Assembly (NCBI RefSeq): GCF_014649815.1
Contig: NZ_BMTT01000001.1
Coordinates: forward strand, 124,001-188,000
DNA: 64,000 nucleotides
Reading direction: 5' to 3'
Origin: Streptomyces mutabilis
Lineage (GTDB): Bacteria; Actinomycetota; Actinomycetes; Streptomycetales; Streptomycetaceae
Shown here piece by piece: positions 1-8,531 of this stretch; within the stretch, counting starts at the first letter, position 1, and each line of letters opens with the position of its first letter. The position numbers were made by a program, and so were the translations under genes. The notes under the pieces are model-generated. The model did not search any database. It was not told the origin of the DNA and saw only the letters and a program-made list of their open reading frames with translations.

Positions 1-1
1 C

Positions 2-484
<483 letters not shown>

Positions 485-507
485 GGGCGCGGTTTAGAGT
501 CGCTGAC

Positions 508-1500
508 GTGTCGTACACAGGCCCGGACTTCGAACCACCCCAGCCCCGCCGCTCCCCGCTGCGCCGCCCGCTGACGGTGGCGATCGCCGCGCTCGTCCCC
601 GGCGCGCTGCTCGGCTGGGGGGTGTACGCGGCGGTCGCCGGCCCGGACGACGGGGGCGGCGGCGGTGCGGACCGCGCGAGCGGTGCGCGAACGTCGGCGG
701 CACCGTCCTCGGACGGTCCGGCCTCCCCGAGCGCCGGCCCCAAGGCGCCCACGGGCACCTCCCCTTCGCCCACCCCGAGGAAGCCGTCGCCCTCCGCCTC
801 GAGGTCCGCGCCCGCCGGGGCGAACGGCCCCCTCAAGGGGAAGGTCGTCGTCATCGACCCGGGCCACAACCCCGGCAACTTCCGGCACGCGTCCGAGATC
901 AACCGCAAGGTGAACGTCGGCACGCACTGGAAGGAGTGCGACACGACGGGCACGGCCACCGACGCGGGCTGGCCCGAGGCGAAGTTCACCCTGGACGTCG
1001 CCCACCGGCTGCGCACGCTGCTGGAGGAGCAGGGCGCGACCGTGGAACTGACGCAGGACGACGACCGTCCGTACGGCCCCTGCGTGGACGAACGGGCCCG
1101 GATCGGCAACGAGGCGAAGGCCGACGCCGCGATCTCGATCCACGCCGACGGGTCGGGGGACGGCAACCGAGGCTTCCACGTGATCCTGCCGGGCTCCGTG
1201 CACGACGGCGCGGCCGACACCCGGGCCATCGTCGCCCCCTCCGCCGAACTGGGTCAGCGCATCGCGGGCGGCTTCGTCCGCGTGACGGGCAGCGCCCCCT
1301 CCAACTACGTCGGCGGCGGCACCGGCCTGGTCACGCGCACGGACCTGGGCGGTCTCAATCTGTCAACGGTTCCCAAGGTGTTCATCGAGTGCGGCAACAT
1401 GCGCGACGGCAAAGACGCGGCGCTGCTGACCAGCGGCGACTGGCGGCAGAAAGCAGCGCAAGGGATGTCTGAGGGAATCGTGAGTTTCCTGCGCGGGTAG
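508..1500 (+). CDS. Membrane-anchored N-acetylmuramoyl-L-alanine amidase (Amidase_3)
   Basis: Encodes 330 aa with GTG start. Residues ~22-44 form one N-terminal membrane segment, followed by a Gly/Ser/Pro-rich linker to ~residue 110 and an Amidase_3 zinc hydrolase domain. Seen motifs are VVIDPGHNPGN at the domain start (first zinc His), SIHADGS (zinc His) and the C-terminal KVFIECGNMRD with the catalytic Glu. Family members cut the bond between muramic acid and the L-Ala of the stem peptide, so the enzyme should act outside the membrane in wall remodelling. The Pro/Ser/Thr linker fits spanning the wall. A spaced DxDDDRPYG/CVDERARI region matches the AmiC/CwlV core. Start choice: the GTG at 508 is the first in frame after the preceding stop. 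Confidence 0.9.
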   Translation: MSYTGPDFEPPQPRRSPLRRPLTVAIAALVPGALLGWGVYAAVAGPDDGGGGGADRASGARTSAAPSSDGPASPSAGPKAPTGTSPSPTPRKPSPSASRSAPAGANGPLKGKVVVIDPGHNPGNFRHASEINRKVNVGTHWKECDTTGTATDAGWPEAKFTLDVAHRLRTLLEEQGATVELTQDDDRPYGPCVDERARIGNEAKADAAISIHADGSGDGNRGFHVILPGSVHDGAADTRAIVAPSAELGQRIAGGFVRVTGSAPSNYVGGGTGLVTRTDLGGLNLSTVPKVFIECGNMRDGKDAALLTSGDWRQKAAQGMSEGIVSFLRG

Positions 1501-1658
1501 TGATCAGCGCGCGGATCCCCGGGGACAGGCCCGACGCCTGAACGATAGTGTCATCCGTACGATGAGGGGCCACCCCCGCGCTTCACTCCGGACCCTGACG
1601 GCGACATGGTGACAGCGACGCCTCTACCGACGACGAGACGACCTACGAAGGACCTGAA

Positions 1659-2516
1659 GTGAATATCCGCTCCCTCACTCGAGGCGACGGCGTGGTGATC
1701 GGAGCAGCGGTGTTGCTGTTCATCGCGTCGTTCCTCGACATCTACTCGATCGACGGCGCTCCGGACGACGCCGACATTCCCAGCCTGTGGGGCAGTGGGG
1801 CGGTCGTGCTCGGTGTCGTCCTCGCGGGCATCATCGGCACCGCGCTCATCATCGTGGCCCGCGCCCTGCCGCAGCCCAAGAAGGTGGCGGGGCTGGACCT
1901 CGGCCAGTTCGGTGTCGCGTTCACGCTCTTCGCCGCCTGGAGCGCGCTCGGCAACATCTTCGACCCGGCGGGCGCCTTCGACGGCGACGGGGGCTTCACC
2001 AGCGATCTCGGCGCCGGCCTGGGCCTGATCCTCGCCCTCGTCGCCACTGTGGTCATGGCCGTCGCGGCCGTCGCCACGCCGCTGGTCCCGGCCCTCAAGG
2101 GCTCCCTGATCCCCGCCGCCCGTCCGGCCGCGCCGCAGCCCTACGGCGGCCAGCCGCAGGGTGGTTACGGCTACCCGGGCGCGCAGCAGCAGCCGTACGG
2201 TGCCCAGCCGGGGCAGCCCGGTCAGCCGGGTCAGCCGGGTCAGTCCTTCGGCGGCGGCCAGCCGCAGCCGCAGGCCCCGCAGCAGGCCCAGGCCCCGCAG
2301 CAGGCGCAGCCGGCCGGGGACTTCTCGCCGTTCTGGTTCGCCGTGCCGGTGCCGCGTCCGCTGTTCGCGGAGGACGGCAACCCCACGCCGATCGCCGAAC
2401 TCGCGCCGGGCACCTGGTACCTGGCGGTCGAGCAGCGCGGCGCCAACCTGGTCGCGCAGACGCAGGACGGCCGCCGGGGCGTGCTGCAGGACACCTCGGG
2501 CATCCAGCGCGGCTGA
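1659..2516 (+). CDS. Membrane protein with Gln/Pro/Gly-rich linker, unknown function
   Basis: Encodes 285 aa. The N-terminal ~145 residues hold about four hydrophobic segments (residues ~10-28, ~45-68, ~85-100, ~115-140). Then comes a low-complexity Pro/Gln/Gly/Tyr-rich segment that includes three GQP units coded by a 9-bp tandem repeat near 2214-2243. A conserved-looking C-terminal segment of ~60 residues begins at SPFWFAVPVPR and ends in LQDTSGIQRG. The layout resembles actinobacterial DUF5336-type membrane proteins, but the C-terminal module is different and I cannot assign a function. The start ATG/GTG context is AAGTGAATATC with GAAGGACCTG upstream, a good ribosome site. A strong hairpin follows the stop. 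Confidence 0.7.
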   Translation: MNIRSLTRGDGVVIGAAVLLFIASFLDIYSIDGAPDDADIPSLWGSGAVVLGVVLAGIIGTALIIVARALPQPKKVAGLDLGQFGVAFTLFAAWSALGNIFDPAGAFDGDGGFTSDLGAGLGLILALVATVVMAVAAVATPLVPALKGSLIPAARPAAPQPYGGQPQGGYGYPGAQQQPYGAQPGQPGQPGQPGQSFGGGQPQPQAPQQAQAPQQAQPAGDFSPFWFAVPVPRPLFAEDGNPTPIAELAPGTWYLAVEQRGANLVAQTQDGRRGVLQDTSGIQRG

Positions 2517-2543
2517 CCGCGCCCGCCAGCCGTCCGACGTCAA

Positions 2544-2581
2544 CGGCCCCTCGCCCACCGGAGCTTCCGGGCGAGGGGCCG
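2544..2581 (+). terminator. Strong intrinsic hairpin after the membrane-protein gene
   Basis: CGGCCCCTCGCCC at 2544-2556 pairs perfectly with GGGCGAGGGGCCG at 2569-2581 around a 12-nt loop. It starts 27 nt after the stop at 2516. There is no strong U tract, as is common in Streptomyces. Confidence 0.75.
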
Positions 2582-2624
2582 TCGCCGTTGGTTTCGAACG
2601 GACATCCGGGGTCAGGCGGAAGGC

Positions 2625-2918
2625 ATGTCCCCTCGAAGTCGCAGTGGCTCCAACTCCGCCGGAACGGCCGTCGCGGTGATCGCGGACATCATGGCCGTCA
2701 TCCTCGGACTGTGGATCCTGATGTACCTGTTGGACGCGAACCGGGCCAACGACCTGGTGCGGTTCGTCCATGACGCCGCGAACTGGCTGGCCGGCTGGTC
2801 ACGAGACCTGTTCACGTTCGACGAGGCCTGGGCCCGCGTGGTCGCCGGCTACGGACTGGCCGCCGTTGTCTACCTCTTCGTCGGCCACGCCGTCGCCAAC
2901 CGCCTCCACCGGCACTGA
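2625..2918 (+). CDS. Small two-helix membrane protein, unknown
   Basis: Encodes 97 aa with two predicted membrane helices: residues ~13-35 (rich in A, V, I, L) and ~75-92 near the C-terminus. Between them is an amphipathic, Trp- and Asp-containing stretch (ANWLAGWSRDLFTFDEAW). The cationic Arg/Ser N-terminus suggests that end is cytosolic. I recognise no named domain, although similar proteins are common in Streptomyces. It is transcribed alone: a terminator precedes it and the next gene is convergent, with a GC hairpin in the 22-bp gap. Confidence 0.7.
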   Translation: MSPRSRSGSNSAGTAVAVIADIMAVILGLWILMYLLDANRANDLVRFVHDAANWLAGWSRDLFTFDEAWARVVAGYGLAAVVYLFVGHAVANRLHRH

Positions 2919-2938
2919 GCCGCGCCCGGCGGCGCGGC
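2919..2938. terminator. Bidirectional GC hairpin between convergent genes
   Basis: GCCGCGCC at 2919-2926 pairs with GGCGCGGC at 2931-2938 around a 4-nt loop. It fills the short gap between the small membrane-protein gene and the convergent toroid gene and can serve both strands. Confidence 0.55.
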
Positions 2939-2940
2939 CT

Positions 2941-4020
2941 TCAGACGCAGCAGTCCGGGTCCAGCCCCCTCGGCAGCCGGTCGCCGGAGAAGACCTGGCA
3001 GGTGGCCTCGTGCCCGCCCAGCGCGGCGACGGCGAGGAGCAGCGAGCCGGCCGTCCAGGTGGTGAGTTCGCGCGGCCATACGGCGTCGTCGTCGAAGACG
3101 TAACCCGTCCAGTACAGGCCGCTGTCCGCGTCCCGCAGGTGCTGGATCGACTGGAGGATCTCCAGGGCGTGGTCGGACTCGCCGATCGCCCACAGGGCGA
3201 GGGCGAGTTCGGCCGACTCGCCGCCGGTCACCCACGGGTTGGGGACGACGCAGCGCACGCCGAGACCGGGGACCACGAAGCGGTCCCAGCTCTCCGCGAT
3301 GCGGGACCTGGCCTCCGTGCCGGTCAGCGCGCCGCCCAGCACCGGGTAGTACCAGTCCATCGAGTAGCGGTCCTTGTCCAGGAACCGCTCCGGGTGGCGG
3401 CGGATCGCGTGCCTGAGCGCGCCGGCCGCCAACTCCCAGTCGGGCTGCGGTTCTTCACGCTGTTCGGCGATGGCGAGGGCGCAGCGCAGCGCGTGGTGGA
3501 CGGAGGAGCTGCCGGTCAGCAGCGCGTCCGTGGCGCCGGTGCCGTCGTCGTCGCGCCGCCAGCCGATCTGTCCGCCGGGCTGCTGGAGGCCCAGCACGAA
3601 CTCGACCGCCGCGTGGACGACGGGCCACATCCGGTCCAGGAACGTGTCGTCGCCGGTGGCGAGGTAGTGGTGCCAGGCGCCGACGGCGACGTAGGCGACG
3701 AAGTTGGTCTCGCGGCCCCGGTCGGTGACGTCGTCGTGGGCGCCGTCGGCGTAGGCGGCGTACCAGGAGCCGTCCGGGATCTGGTGCCGGGCCAGCCACT
3801 CGTAGGCCCGCTCGGCGGCGTCGTGTTCGCCGGCCGCGTCCAGGGCCATCGCCGCCTCGGTGTGGTCCCAGGGGTCGAGGTGGTGCCCGCGGAACCACGG
3901 GATCGCGCCGTCCTCGCGCTGTACGGCGAGGATGCCGCGGACGGTCGCGGCGGCCTCGGCCTCGGTGAGGACGCCGGGCAGGACGAGGTGTTCGGTGCGA
4001 GGCGTGCGCGAGGTCGTCAC
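2941..4020 (-). CDS. Alpha/alpha-toroid (prenyltransferase/squalene-cyclase-like) cytosolic protein
   Basis: Encodes 359 aa starting at a GTG that overlaps the methyltransferase stop (GTGA, 4020-4017). An in-frame open stretch continues upstream, but that region codes for the methyltransferase in another frame, so the overlapping GTG is the better start. The sequence is built of helical repeats with QREDGAIPW, HQIPDGSWY and LQQPGGQIGW, the QxxDG-type repeats of terpene-cyclase/prenyltransferase alpha-alpha barrels. No cyclase DxDD motif and no signal peptide is seen, so it is more likely a sugar- or lipid-linked enzyme of the toroid superfamily than a true squalene cyclase. It is the third gene of a translationally coupled minus-strand operon (glycosyltransferase, methyltransferase, this) facing the KstR-like regulator. 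Confidence 0.75.
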   Translation of the reverse strand: MTTSRTPRTEHLVLPGVLTEAEAAATVRGILAVQREDGAIPWFRGHHLDPWDHTEAAMALDAAGEHDAAERAYEWLARHQIPDGSWYAAYADGAHDDVTDRGRETNFVAYVAVGAWHHYLATGDDTFLDRMWPVVHAAVEFVLGLQQPGGQIGWRRDDDGTGATDALLTGSSSVHHALRCALAIAEQREEPQPDWELAAGALRHAIRRHPERFLDKDRYSMDWYYPVLGGALTGTEARSRIAESWDRFVVPGLGVRCVVPNPWVTGGESAELALALWAIGESDHALEILQSIQHLRDADSGLYWTGYVFDDDAVWPRELTTWTAGSLLLAVAALGGHEATCQVFSGDRLPRGLDPDCCV

Positions 4021-4751
4021 GCGGCGTCCACCGGCGGCAGGTGCGGCTTGGTGGCGTACGCCACGAAGCTCTTGCCGATCAGCGGGTTCAGCGCCTGCTC
4101 GGCGACGCGCGTCGCCAGCGGCTTCTTCATGATGTCCCAGACCAGCAGCTTGTGGTACGCCCGCACCGGCAGCGCCTTGTCGTTGTCGACGCCGAAGGCG
4201 CACTTCAGCCACCAGTACGGCGAGTGCAGCGCGTGCGCGTGGTGGGTGCCGTAGGGCTTGAGGCCGGCCTCGCGGATGCGGGCGAGGAGCTGGTCGGCCT
4301 TGTAGATGCGGATGTGACCGCCCTCGACCTCGTGGTAGGCGTCGGACAGCGTCCAGCAGACCTTCTCGGGGCCGTAGCGCGGGACGGTGATCGCGATGCG
4401 TCCGCCGGGCTTGAGGACGCGGACCATCTCGGCGAGGACGCCCTTGTCGTCGTGGATGTGCTCCATCACCTCGGAGATGATGACGACGTCGAAGGACTCG
4501 TCCGGGAAGGGCAGGGCCAGCGCGTCGCCCTCCATCGCGGTGGCGGTGGCGCCGGCCGGGGCCTCGCCGGCCTCCTCCATCGCGGCGAACCACTTGGCGA
4601 CCTCGCGGATCTCCTCCGCGTTCCGGTCCAGCGCGACGACGCGGGCGCCGCGCCGGTAGCACTCGAAGGCGTGCCTGCCGGCGCCGCAGCCGAGGTCCAG
4701 GACGCGGTCGCCGGGGGCGAGCGGGAACCGGGAGAAGTCGACGGTCAGCAC
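4017..4751 (-). CDS. Class I SAM-dependent methyltransferase (Methyltransf_11/25)
   Basis: Encodes 244 aa with GTG start. Motif I is VLDLGCGAGRHAFE (SAM-binding glycine loop, residues ~18-31), followed by VVALDRNAEE (motif II acidic residue), GDALALPFPDESFDVV (motif III/IV) and a VLKPGGRIAITVP loop. The C-terminal part carries an aromatic segment (HSPYWWLKCAFG) likely to shape the substrate pocket. The start overlaps the end of the glycosyltransferase gene by 7 nt, and the stop overlaps the toroid gene start, so the three are translated together. The substrate is probably the product of the neighbouring glycosyltransferase, a glycolipid or glycosylated isoprenoid/sterol-like molecule; that is inference from the operon and the KstR-type regulator. 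Confidence 0.85.
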   Translation of the reverse strand: MLTVDFSRFPLAPGDRVLDLGCGAGRHAFECYRRGARVVALDRNAEEIREVAKWFAAMEEAGEAPAGATATAMEGDALALPFPDESFDVVIISEVMEHIHDDKGVLAEMVRVLKPGGRIAITVPRYGPEKVCWTLSDAYHEVEGGHIRIYKADQLLARIREAGLKPYGTHHAHALHSPYWWLKCAFGVDNDKALPVRAYHKLLVWDIMKKPLATRVAEQALNPLIGKSFVAYATKPHLPPVDAA

Positions 4752-6127
4752 GTGGCCCTGCTTTCGGGGTAGACGCCGGTGTCACTGGTGGGGGTGGTGG
4801 CGGGGACGGTGGCCGAGGGACCGATGGCTTCGCGGTAGCGGGCGGCCGTGCCCTCGGCGGCGCGGGCCCAGGTGAAGTGCCGCAGCACGCGCTCGCGTCC
4901 GGCCGCGCCGAGCCGGGCCCTCAGTTGCCGGTCGCCGAGCAGCCGGTTCAGTCCGGCGGCCAGCGCGCCCGCGTCGCCCGGCGGCACCGCGAGACAGGTC
5001 TCCCCGTCGGGTCCGGCGACCTCCGGGACGGCCCCGCCGGTGGTGGCCAGCAGCGCCGTGCCGGTCGCCATGGCCTCGGCGGCGGGCAGCGAGAACCCTT
5101 CGTACAGGGAGGGCACGCACGCGACCTCGGCCGAACGCACCAGGTCGACCAGTTCGGCGTCGGAGATGCCCTTGACGAACTCGACGGCGTCCTCGAGGCC
5201 GTACCGCTCGATCGCCTGGGCGACGGGCCCCTCGGCCGGCCGCTTGCCGACGACGACGAGGTGGGCGGCGGGCTGCTCGGTGCGCACCTTCGCCAGCGCC
5301 TCGACGAGGAAGACCAGGCCCTTGAGCGGCACGTCCGCGCTGGACGTGGTCACGATCCGGCCCGGCATCTTCGGCACCGACGGGTCGGGCGAGAAGAGGT
5401 CGGTGTCGGCGCCGATGTGGACGACGTGGATGCGGTCGCCGCGTACGCCGAGGTGGTCCATGATCTCCTGACGTGAGGTGCCGGAGACGGTGAGCACGGA
5501 GGGCAGCCGGCGCGCCACGCGCTTCTGCATGCGGGTGAAGGCGTACCAGCGGCGTACGGAGTACCGCCGCTTCCAGCCCTCGGCGGCGTCCAGTTCGAGC
5601 TGCCGGTCCACGGTGATGGGGTGGTGGACGGTGGTGACGAGGGGGGCGCCCACGTCACCGAGCAGCCCGTAGCCGAGCGTCTGGTTGTCGTGGACGACGT
5701 CGAAGTCGCCGCGGCGGGCGCGCAGGTGGCGGCGGGCGCGCAGCGAGAAGGTCAGTGGCTCCGGGAAGCCGCCGGTCCACATGGTGCCGACCTCCAGCGC
5801 GTCGACCCAGTCCCGGTACTCGTCGCGCTTCGGGGTGCGGAAGGGGTCGGGCTGGCGGTAGAGGTCGAGGCTGGGCAGCTCGGTGAGGGAGAGCCGGTCC
5901 CCGAGGCCGTGGTCCGGGCCGTCGTCGAGCACGGGGTAGGGCTGGGCGCCGATCACCTCGACCCGGTGGCCGAGGCGGGCCAGTTCGCGTGAGAGGTGGC
6001 GGACGTAGACGCCCTGGCCGCCGCAGAACGGGTTTCCCTTGTAGGTGAGGAGCGCGATGCGGAGCGGTCGCAAGCCGTCAGCGGCGGGCTCCGGACGGGG
6101 ACCCGTCCCACTGGCCTCAGCGGTCAC
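4745..6127 (-). CDS. Glycosyltransferase family 4, GT-B fold
   Basis: Encodes 460 aa with GTG start. The N-terminal Rossmann half has KGNPFCGGQGVYVRHLSREL, the glycine-rich motif of GT4 enzymes. The C-terminal half has VPSLYEGFSLPAAEAMATGT, the nucleotide-sugar site with the EX7E glutamates, and then GGAVPEV. A Pro/Thr-rich tail follows residue ~430. There is no signal peptide, so it should act at the cytosolic membrane face. It is the first gene of the glycosyltransferase-methyltransferase-toroid operon. Its start lies 54 nt from a KstR-type operator at 6181-6194, which suggests repression by the divergent TetR protein. Confidence 0.88.
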   Translation of the reverse strand: MTAEASGTGPRPEPAADGLRPLRIALLTYKGNPFCGGQGVYVRHLSRELARLGHRVEVIGAQPYPVLDDGPDHGLGDRLSLTELPSLDLYRQPDPFRTPKRDEYRDWVDALEVGTMWTGGFPEPLTFSLRARRHLRARRGDFDVVHDNQTLGYGLLGDVGAPLVTTVHHPITVDRQLELDAAEGWKRRYSVRRWYAFTRMQKRVARRLPSVLTVSGTSRQEIMDHLGVRGDRIHVVHIGADTDLFSPDPSVPKMPGRIVTTSSADVPLKGLVFLVEALAKVRTEQPAAHLVVVGKRPAEGPVAQAIERYGLEDAVEFVKGISDAELVDLVRSAEVACVPSLYEGFSLPAAEAMATGTALLATTGGAVPEVAGPDGETCLAVPPGDAGALAAGLNRLLGDRQLRARLGAAGRERVLRHFTWARAAEGTAARYREAIGPSATVPATTPTSDTGVYPESRATC

Positions 6128-6180
6128 CCTGGCCCCCTTCTCACTGCGCTGTCCCGCGACACTATGCCGGGACGTTAATC

Positions 6181-6194
6181 TAGAACAAGTTTCA
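6181..6194. promoter_or_regulatory. Perfect KstR-type operator in the divergent promoter
   Basis: The 14 bases TAGAACAAGTTTCA match the mycobacterial KstR consensus TnnAACnnGTTnnA at every fixed position. The site lies in the 205-bp gap between the glycosyltransferase (minus strand, start 6127) and the KstR-like TetR gene (plus strand, start 6333), so one protein bound here could control both directions. Confidence 0.75.
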
Positions 6195-6332
6195 GACTTG
6201 ATCGTTCAGAGGCTCCGAATCTACCGGCAGGTAGGGGCGCTGCGACGAGTGGATCAGGTGATTCACGCCACGGCGCGCCCCGGCGCCGGAGACCGCGCCG
6301 GACACGGCGCCGGGCCTGACGGCGGGGAGAAG

Positions 6333-7037
6333 GTGACCGAGGTGGACAACCCGGAAGCGGCCGGGTCCGGCCCCGCGCACCGCTCCCCCGCCCCGCCCCT
6401 CACCGAGCGGCAGCGGGCGCGTCGCCGCCGGATCCTGCACGCGACCGCCCGGCTCGCCTGCCGGGGCGGCTTCGAGGCGGTGCAGATGCGCGAGGTCGCG
6501 GAGTCCTCCGAGGTCGCCCTCGGCACGCTGTACCGCTACTTCCCGTCCAAGGTCCACCTGCTGGTCGCGACCATGCAGGACCAGTTGGAGCAGTTGCACG
6601 GGACGCTGCGCAAGAGCCCGCCGGCCGGGGAGACGGCCGCGGTCCGGGTGGCGCAGACCCTGATGCGGGCCTTCGGCGCCCTGCAGCGCGAACCCCGGCT
6701 GGCCGAGGCGATGGCCCGCGCCCTGACCTTCGCCGACCGCAGCGTCTCCCCAGAGGTCGACCAGGTGTCCCGCCGGACCACGGCGATCATCCTGGACGCC
6801 ATGGGCGGCCTGGACCGTCCCACCGCCGAGCAGCTCTCGGCGGTCCGCGTCATCGAGCACACCTGGCACTCGACCCTCATCGCCTGGCTCTCCGGACGCG
6901 CGTCGATCGCCCAGGTGGGGGTGGACATCGAGACGGCGTGCCGGCTGATCGACGTGACGGGGGCCGGGGAGCCCCCTGCGACGGGGGCGGAGGAGCGTGA
7001 GCGAGCGCACGGGTCCGGTCCGGTTGCCTCCGGGTAA
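6333..7037 (+). CDS. TetR/AcrR regulator, KstR-like
   Basis: Encodes 234 aa. The GTG at 6333 is chosen because GGCGGGGAGAA stands just upstream. The HTH covers residues ~25-75 and contains GGFEAVQMREVAESSEVALG and TLYRYFPSKVHLLVA, nearly identical to the recognition region of mycobacterial KstR, the repressor of cholesterol/steroid catabolism genes relieved by a 3-oxo-cholestenoyl-CoA type ligand. The C-terminal ligand domain follows KstR_C-type order (residues ~90-210), with a low-complexity Glu/Gly tail. Family knowledge gives the DNA motif, and a perfect copy is present in the divergent promoter. No steroid catabolic genes are visible in this window, so its regulon must lie elsewhere or it controls the neighbouring glycosyltransferase operon. 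Confidence 0.85.
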   Translation: MTEVDNPEAAGSGPAHRSPAPPLTERQRARRRRILHATARLACRGGFEAVQMREVAESSEVALGTLYRYFPSKVHLLVATMQDQLEQLHGTLRKSPPAGETAAVRVAQTLMRAFGALQREPRLAEAMARALTFADRSVSPEVDQVSRRTTAIILDAMGGLDRPTAEQLSAVRVIEHTWHSTLIAWLSGRASIAQVGVDIETACRLIDVTGAGEPPATGAEERERAHGSGPVASG

Positions 7038-7260
7038 AGTGGCCGCGTCGTCATCACACCCGTACGGGGGGAAGCCGGTGCAATTCCGGCGCTGACCCGC
7101 AACCGTGAGCCGCCCCCACGAGGCCGTCGAGGCCGCCTTCCTGGGACGGTGAGCCGGACTGCCCCGCGCGGACGTGACCGGCTCACGTGCCCGGCGCCCG
7201 CCGTGCACGGGCACCGTCGAGGCATACGGGGCCGAGCCGCCGGGGGTGCCCCGTGCTGTC
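7030..7260 (+). ncRNA. Cobalamin (B12) riboswitch
   Basis: The conserved core GAAGCCGGTG / CAATTCCGGC / GCTGACCCGCAACCGTGAG lies at ~7071-7109 and matches the universal cobalamin aptamer core. The B12-box-like segment GAGCCGGACTGCC follows at ~7151-7164. Downstream, GTGCCCG (7187-7193) pairs with CGGGCAC (7208-7214), and ACGGGGC (7225-7231) pairs with a GCCCCGT ending near 7254, just before the ribosome site of the first operon gene. These are candidate expression-platform hairpins. It should switch off the following five-gene operon when cobalamin is plentiful. Confidence 0.9.
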
Positions 7261-7292
7261 CGGCCCCGCACAGGGAAAGGCACCCGCCGCTC

Positions 7293-8531
7293 ATGAACGT
7301 CCGCCGTCGCAGCAGCGCCACGGTTCTGGCCGCCATAGCCGTGATCGGCGTCGCCGCGCCCGCGGTCGCCGCCGATCCGTCACCGTCCACGTCGGCGTCC
7401 GGTCCGTCCGGGCTGTACGGGTCGGCCGACCCGCAGTTCGACGGCGTGTGGCGCCAGTCCCTCGCGCTGCTCGCGCAGGACACGGCGGGCGTGGTCCCGT
7501 CACCGAAGGCCGTGAAGTGGCTCACGGACCAGCAGTGCGACAACGGCGGCTTCGCCCCCTTCCGCGCCGACCCGGCCAAGGCCTGCGACGCCAAGACCAT
7601 GGTCGACACCAACAGCACGGCCGCCGCCGTCCAGGCGTTGTGGGCCGTGGGCGGCCACGGTGACGTCGTCGAGTCCGCCCTGGCCTGGCTGAAGTCCGTG
7701 CAGAACAAGGACGGCGGCTGGGGCTACACCCCCGGCGGGCCCAGCGAGGCCAACTCCACCTCCGTCGTCATCGGCGCCCTGACCGCCACGGAGACCGACC
7801 CGGAGAAGGTCAGGAAGGCCGGCAAGTCCCCGTACGACGCGCTGCTCGCCTCCGCCCTGCCCTGCGCCGAGGACGGCGGCGCCTTCGGGTACCCGAACCA
7901 GGACGGCAAGCTGCTCGCCAACGCGGACGCCACGGCCGCCGGCGTCCTCGGCGCGCTCGGCAAGGGCCTGGTCACCGAGGCCGGCGAGAAGGCCGGCGGC
8001 GCCGGCTGCACCGACGCGGACGAGCCCACCCGCGAGCAGGCCGCCGCGAACGGCGCCGCGTACCTCGCCGACGCCCTCGCGAAGGACGGTCACCTCAAGT
8101 CGGCTCTCGGCGGCTCCGCCGAACAGCCCGACTACGGCAACACCGCCGACGCGGTCGTGGCGCTCGCCGCGCAGGGCGGCGCGGACAAGGCGGCGAAGCC
8201 GCTGGCCTGGCTGGAGAAGAACGCCGCGAAGTGGGCCGAGGGCAGCGGCCCGGCCGCCTACGCCCAGCTGATCCTCGCCGCGCACGCCACGGGCGCCGAC
8301 CCGCGCGCCTTCGGCGGCACGGACCTGGTGGAGAAGCTGAACGCGACGGGGCCGGCTCCGCAGGGGGCGGCGGCTAAGGACACCGCCACCGCGAGCGCCA
8401 AGGCCGCGGACGAGGACGAGAAGAAGGACGACTCCGGCTTCGGCGTCTGGTGGTTCGTCGGCGTCTGCCTGGCCTTCGGCATCGGCATCGGCTTCCTGCT
8501 CAGCGGCCGCAACAAGAAGCAGCAGCCGTGA
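7293..8531 (+). CDS. Secreted, membrane-anchored alpha/alpha-barrel protein (SCO2321-type; intrinsic-factor-like fold)
   Basis: Encodes 412 aa. The ATG at 7293 follows GGGAAAGG and begins a clear Sec signal peptide (RRRSSATVLAAIAVIG, cleavage near AVAA). The body has repeated helical-hairpin motifs: QQCDNGGFAPF, VQNKDGGWGY, and a C-terminal LAAQGG region, the repeats of the squalene-cyclase/prenyltransferase toroid. A disordered, Lys/Asp-rich stretch and one C-terminal membrane helix (WWFVGVCLAFGIGIGFLLS) with a Lys/Arg tail anchor it outside the cell. Human intrinsic factor and transcobalamin have the same alpha6-alpha6 barrel as their B12-binding domain, and this gene is first behind a B12 riboswitch and next to an ECF transporter. 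A role as surface corrinoid receptor is therefore proposed by inference. Confidence 0.8.
   Translation: MNVRRRSSATVLAAIAVIGVAAPAVAADPSPSTSASGPSGLYGSADPQFDGVWRQSLALLAQDTAGVVPSPKAVKWLTDQQCDNGGFAPFRADPAKACDAKTMVDTNSTAAAVQALWAVGGHGDVVESALAWLKSVQNKDGGWGYTPGGPSEANSTSVVIGALTATETDPEKVRKAGKSPYDALLASALPCAEDGGAFGYPNQDGKLLANADATAAGVLGALGKGLVTEAGEKAGGAGCTDADEPTREQAAANGAAYLADALAKDGHLKSALGGSAEQPDYGNTADAVVALAAQGGADKAAKPLAWLEKNAAKWAEGSGPAAYAQLILAAHATGADPRAFGGTDLVEKLNATGPAPQGAAAKDTATASAKAADEDEKKDDSGFGVWWFVGVCLAFGIGIGFLLSGRNKKQQP

Noticed and set aside
2214..2243. CRISPR-like short repeat
   Set aside because: 9-bp units are contiguous, in frame and code for GQP; no spacers.
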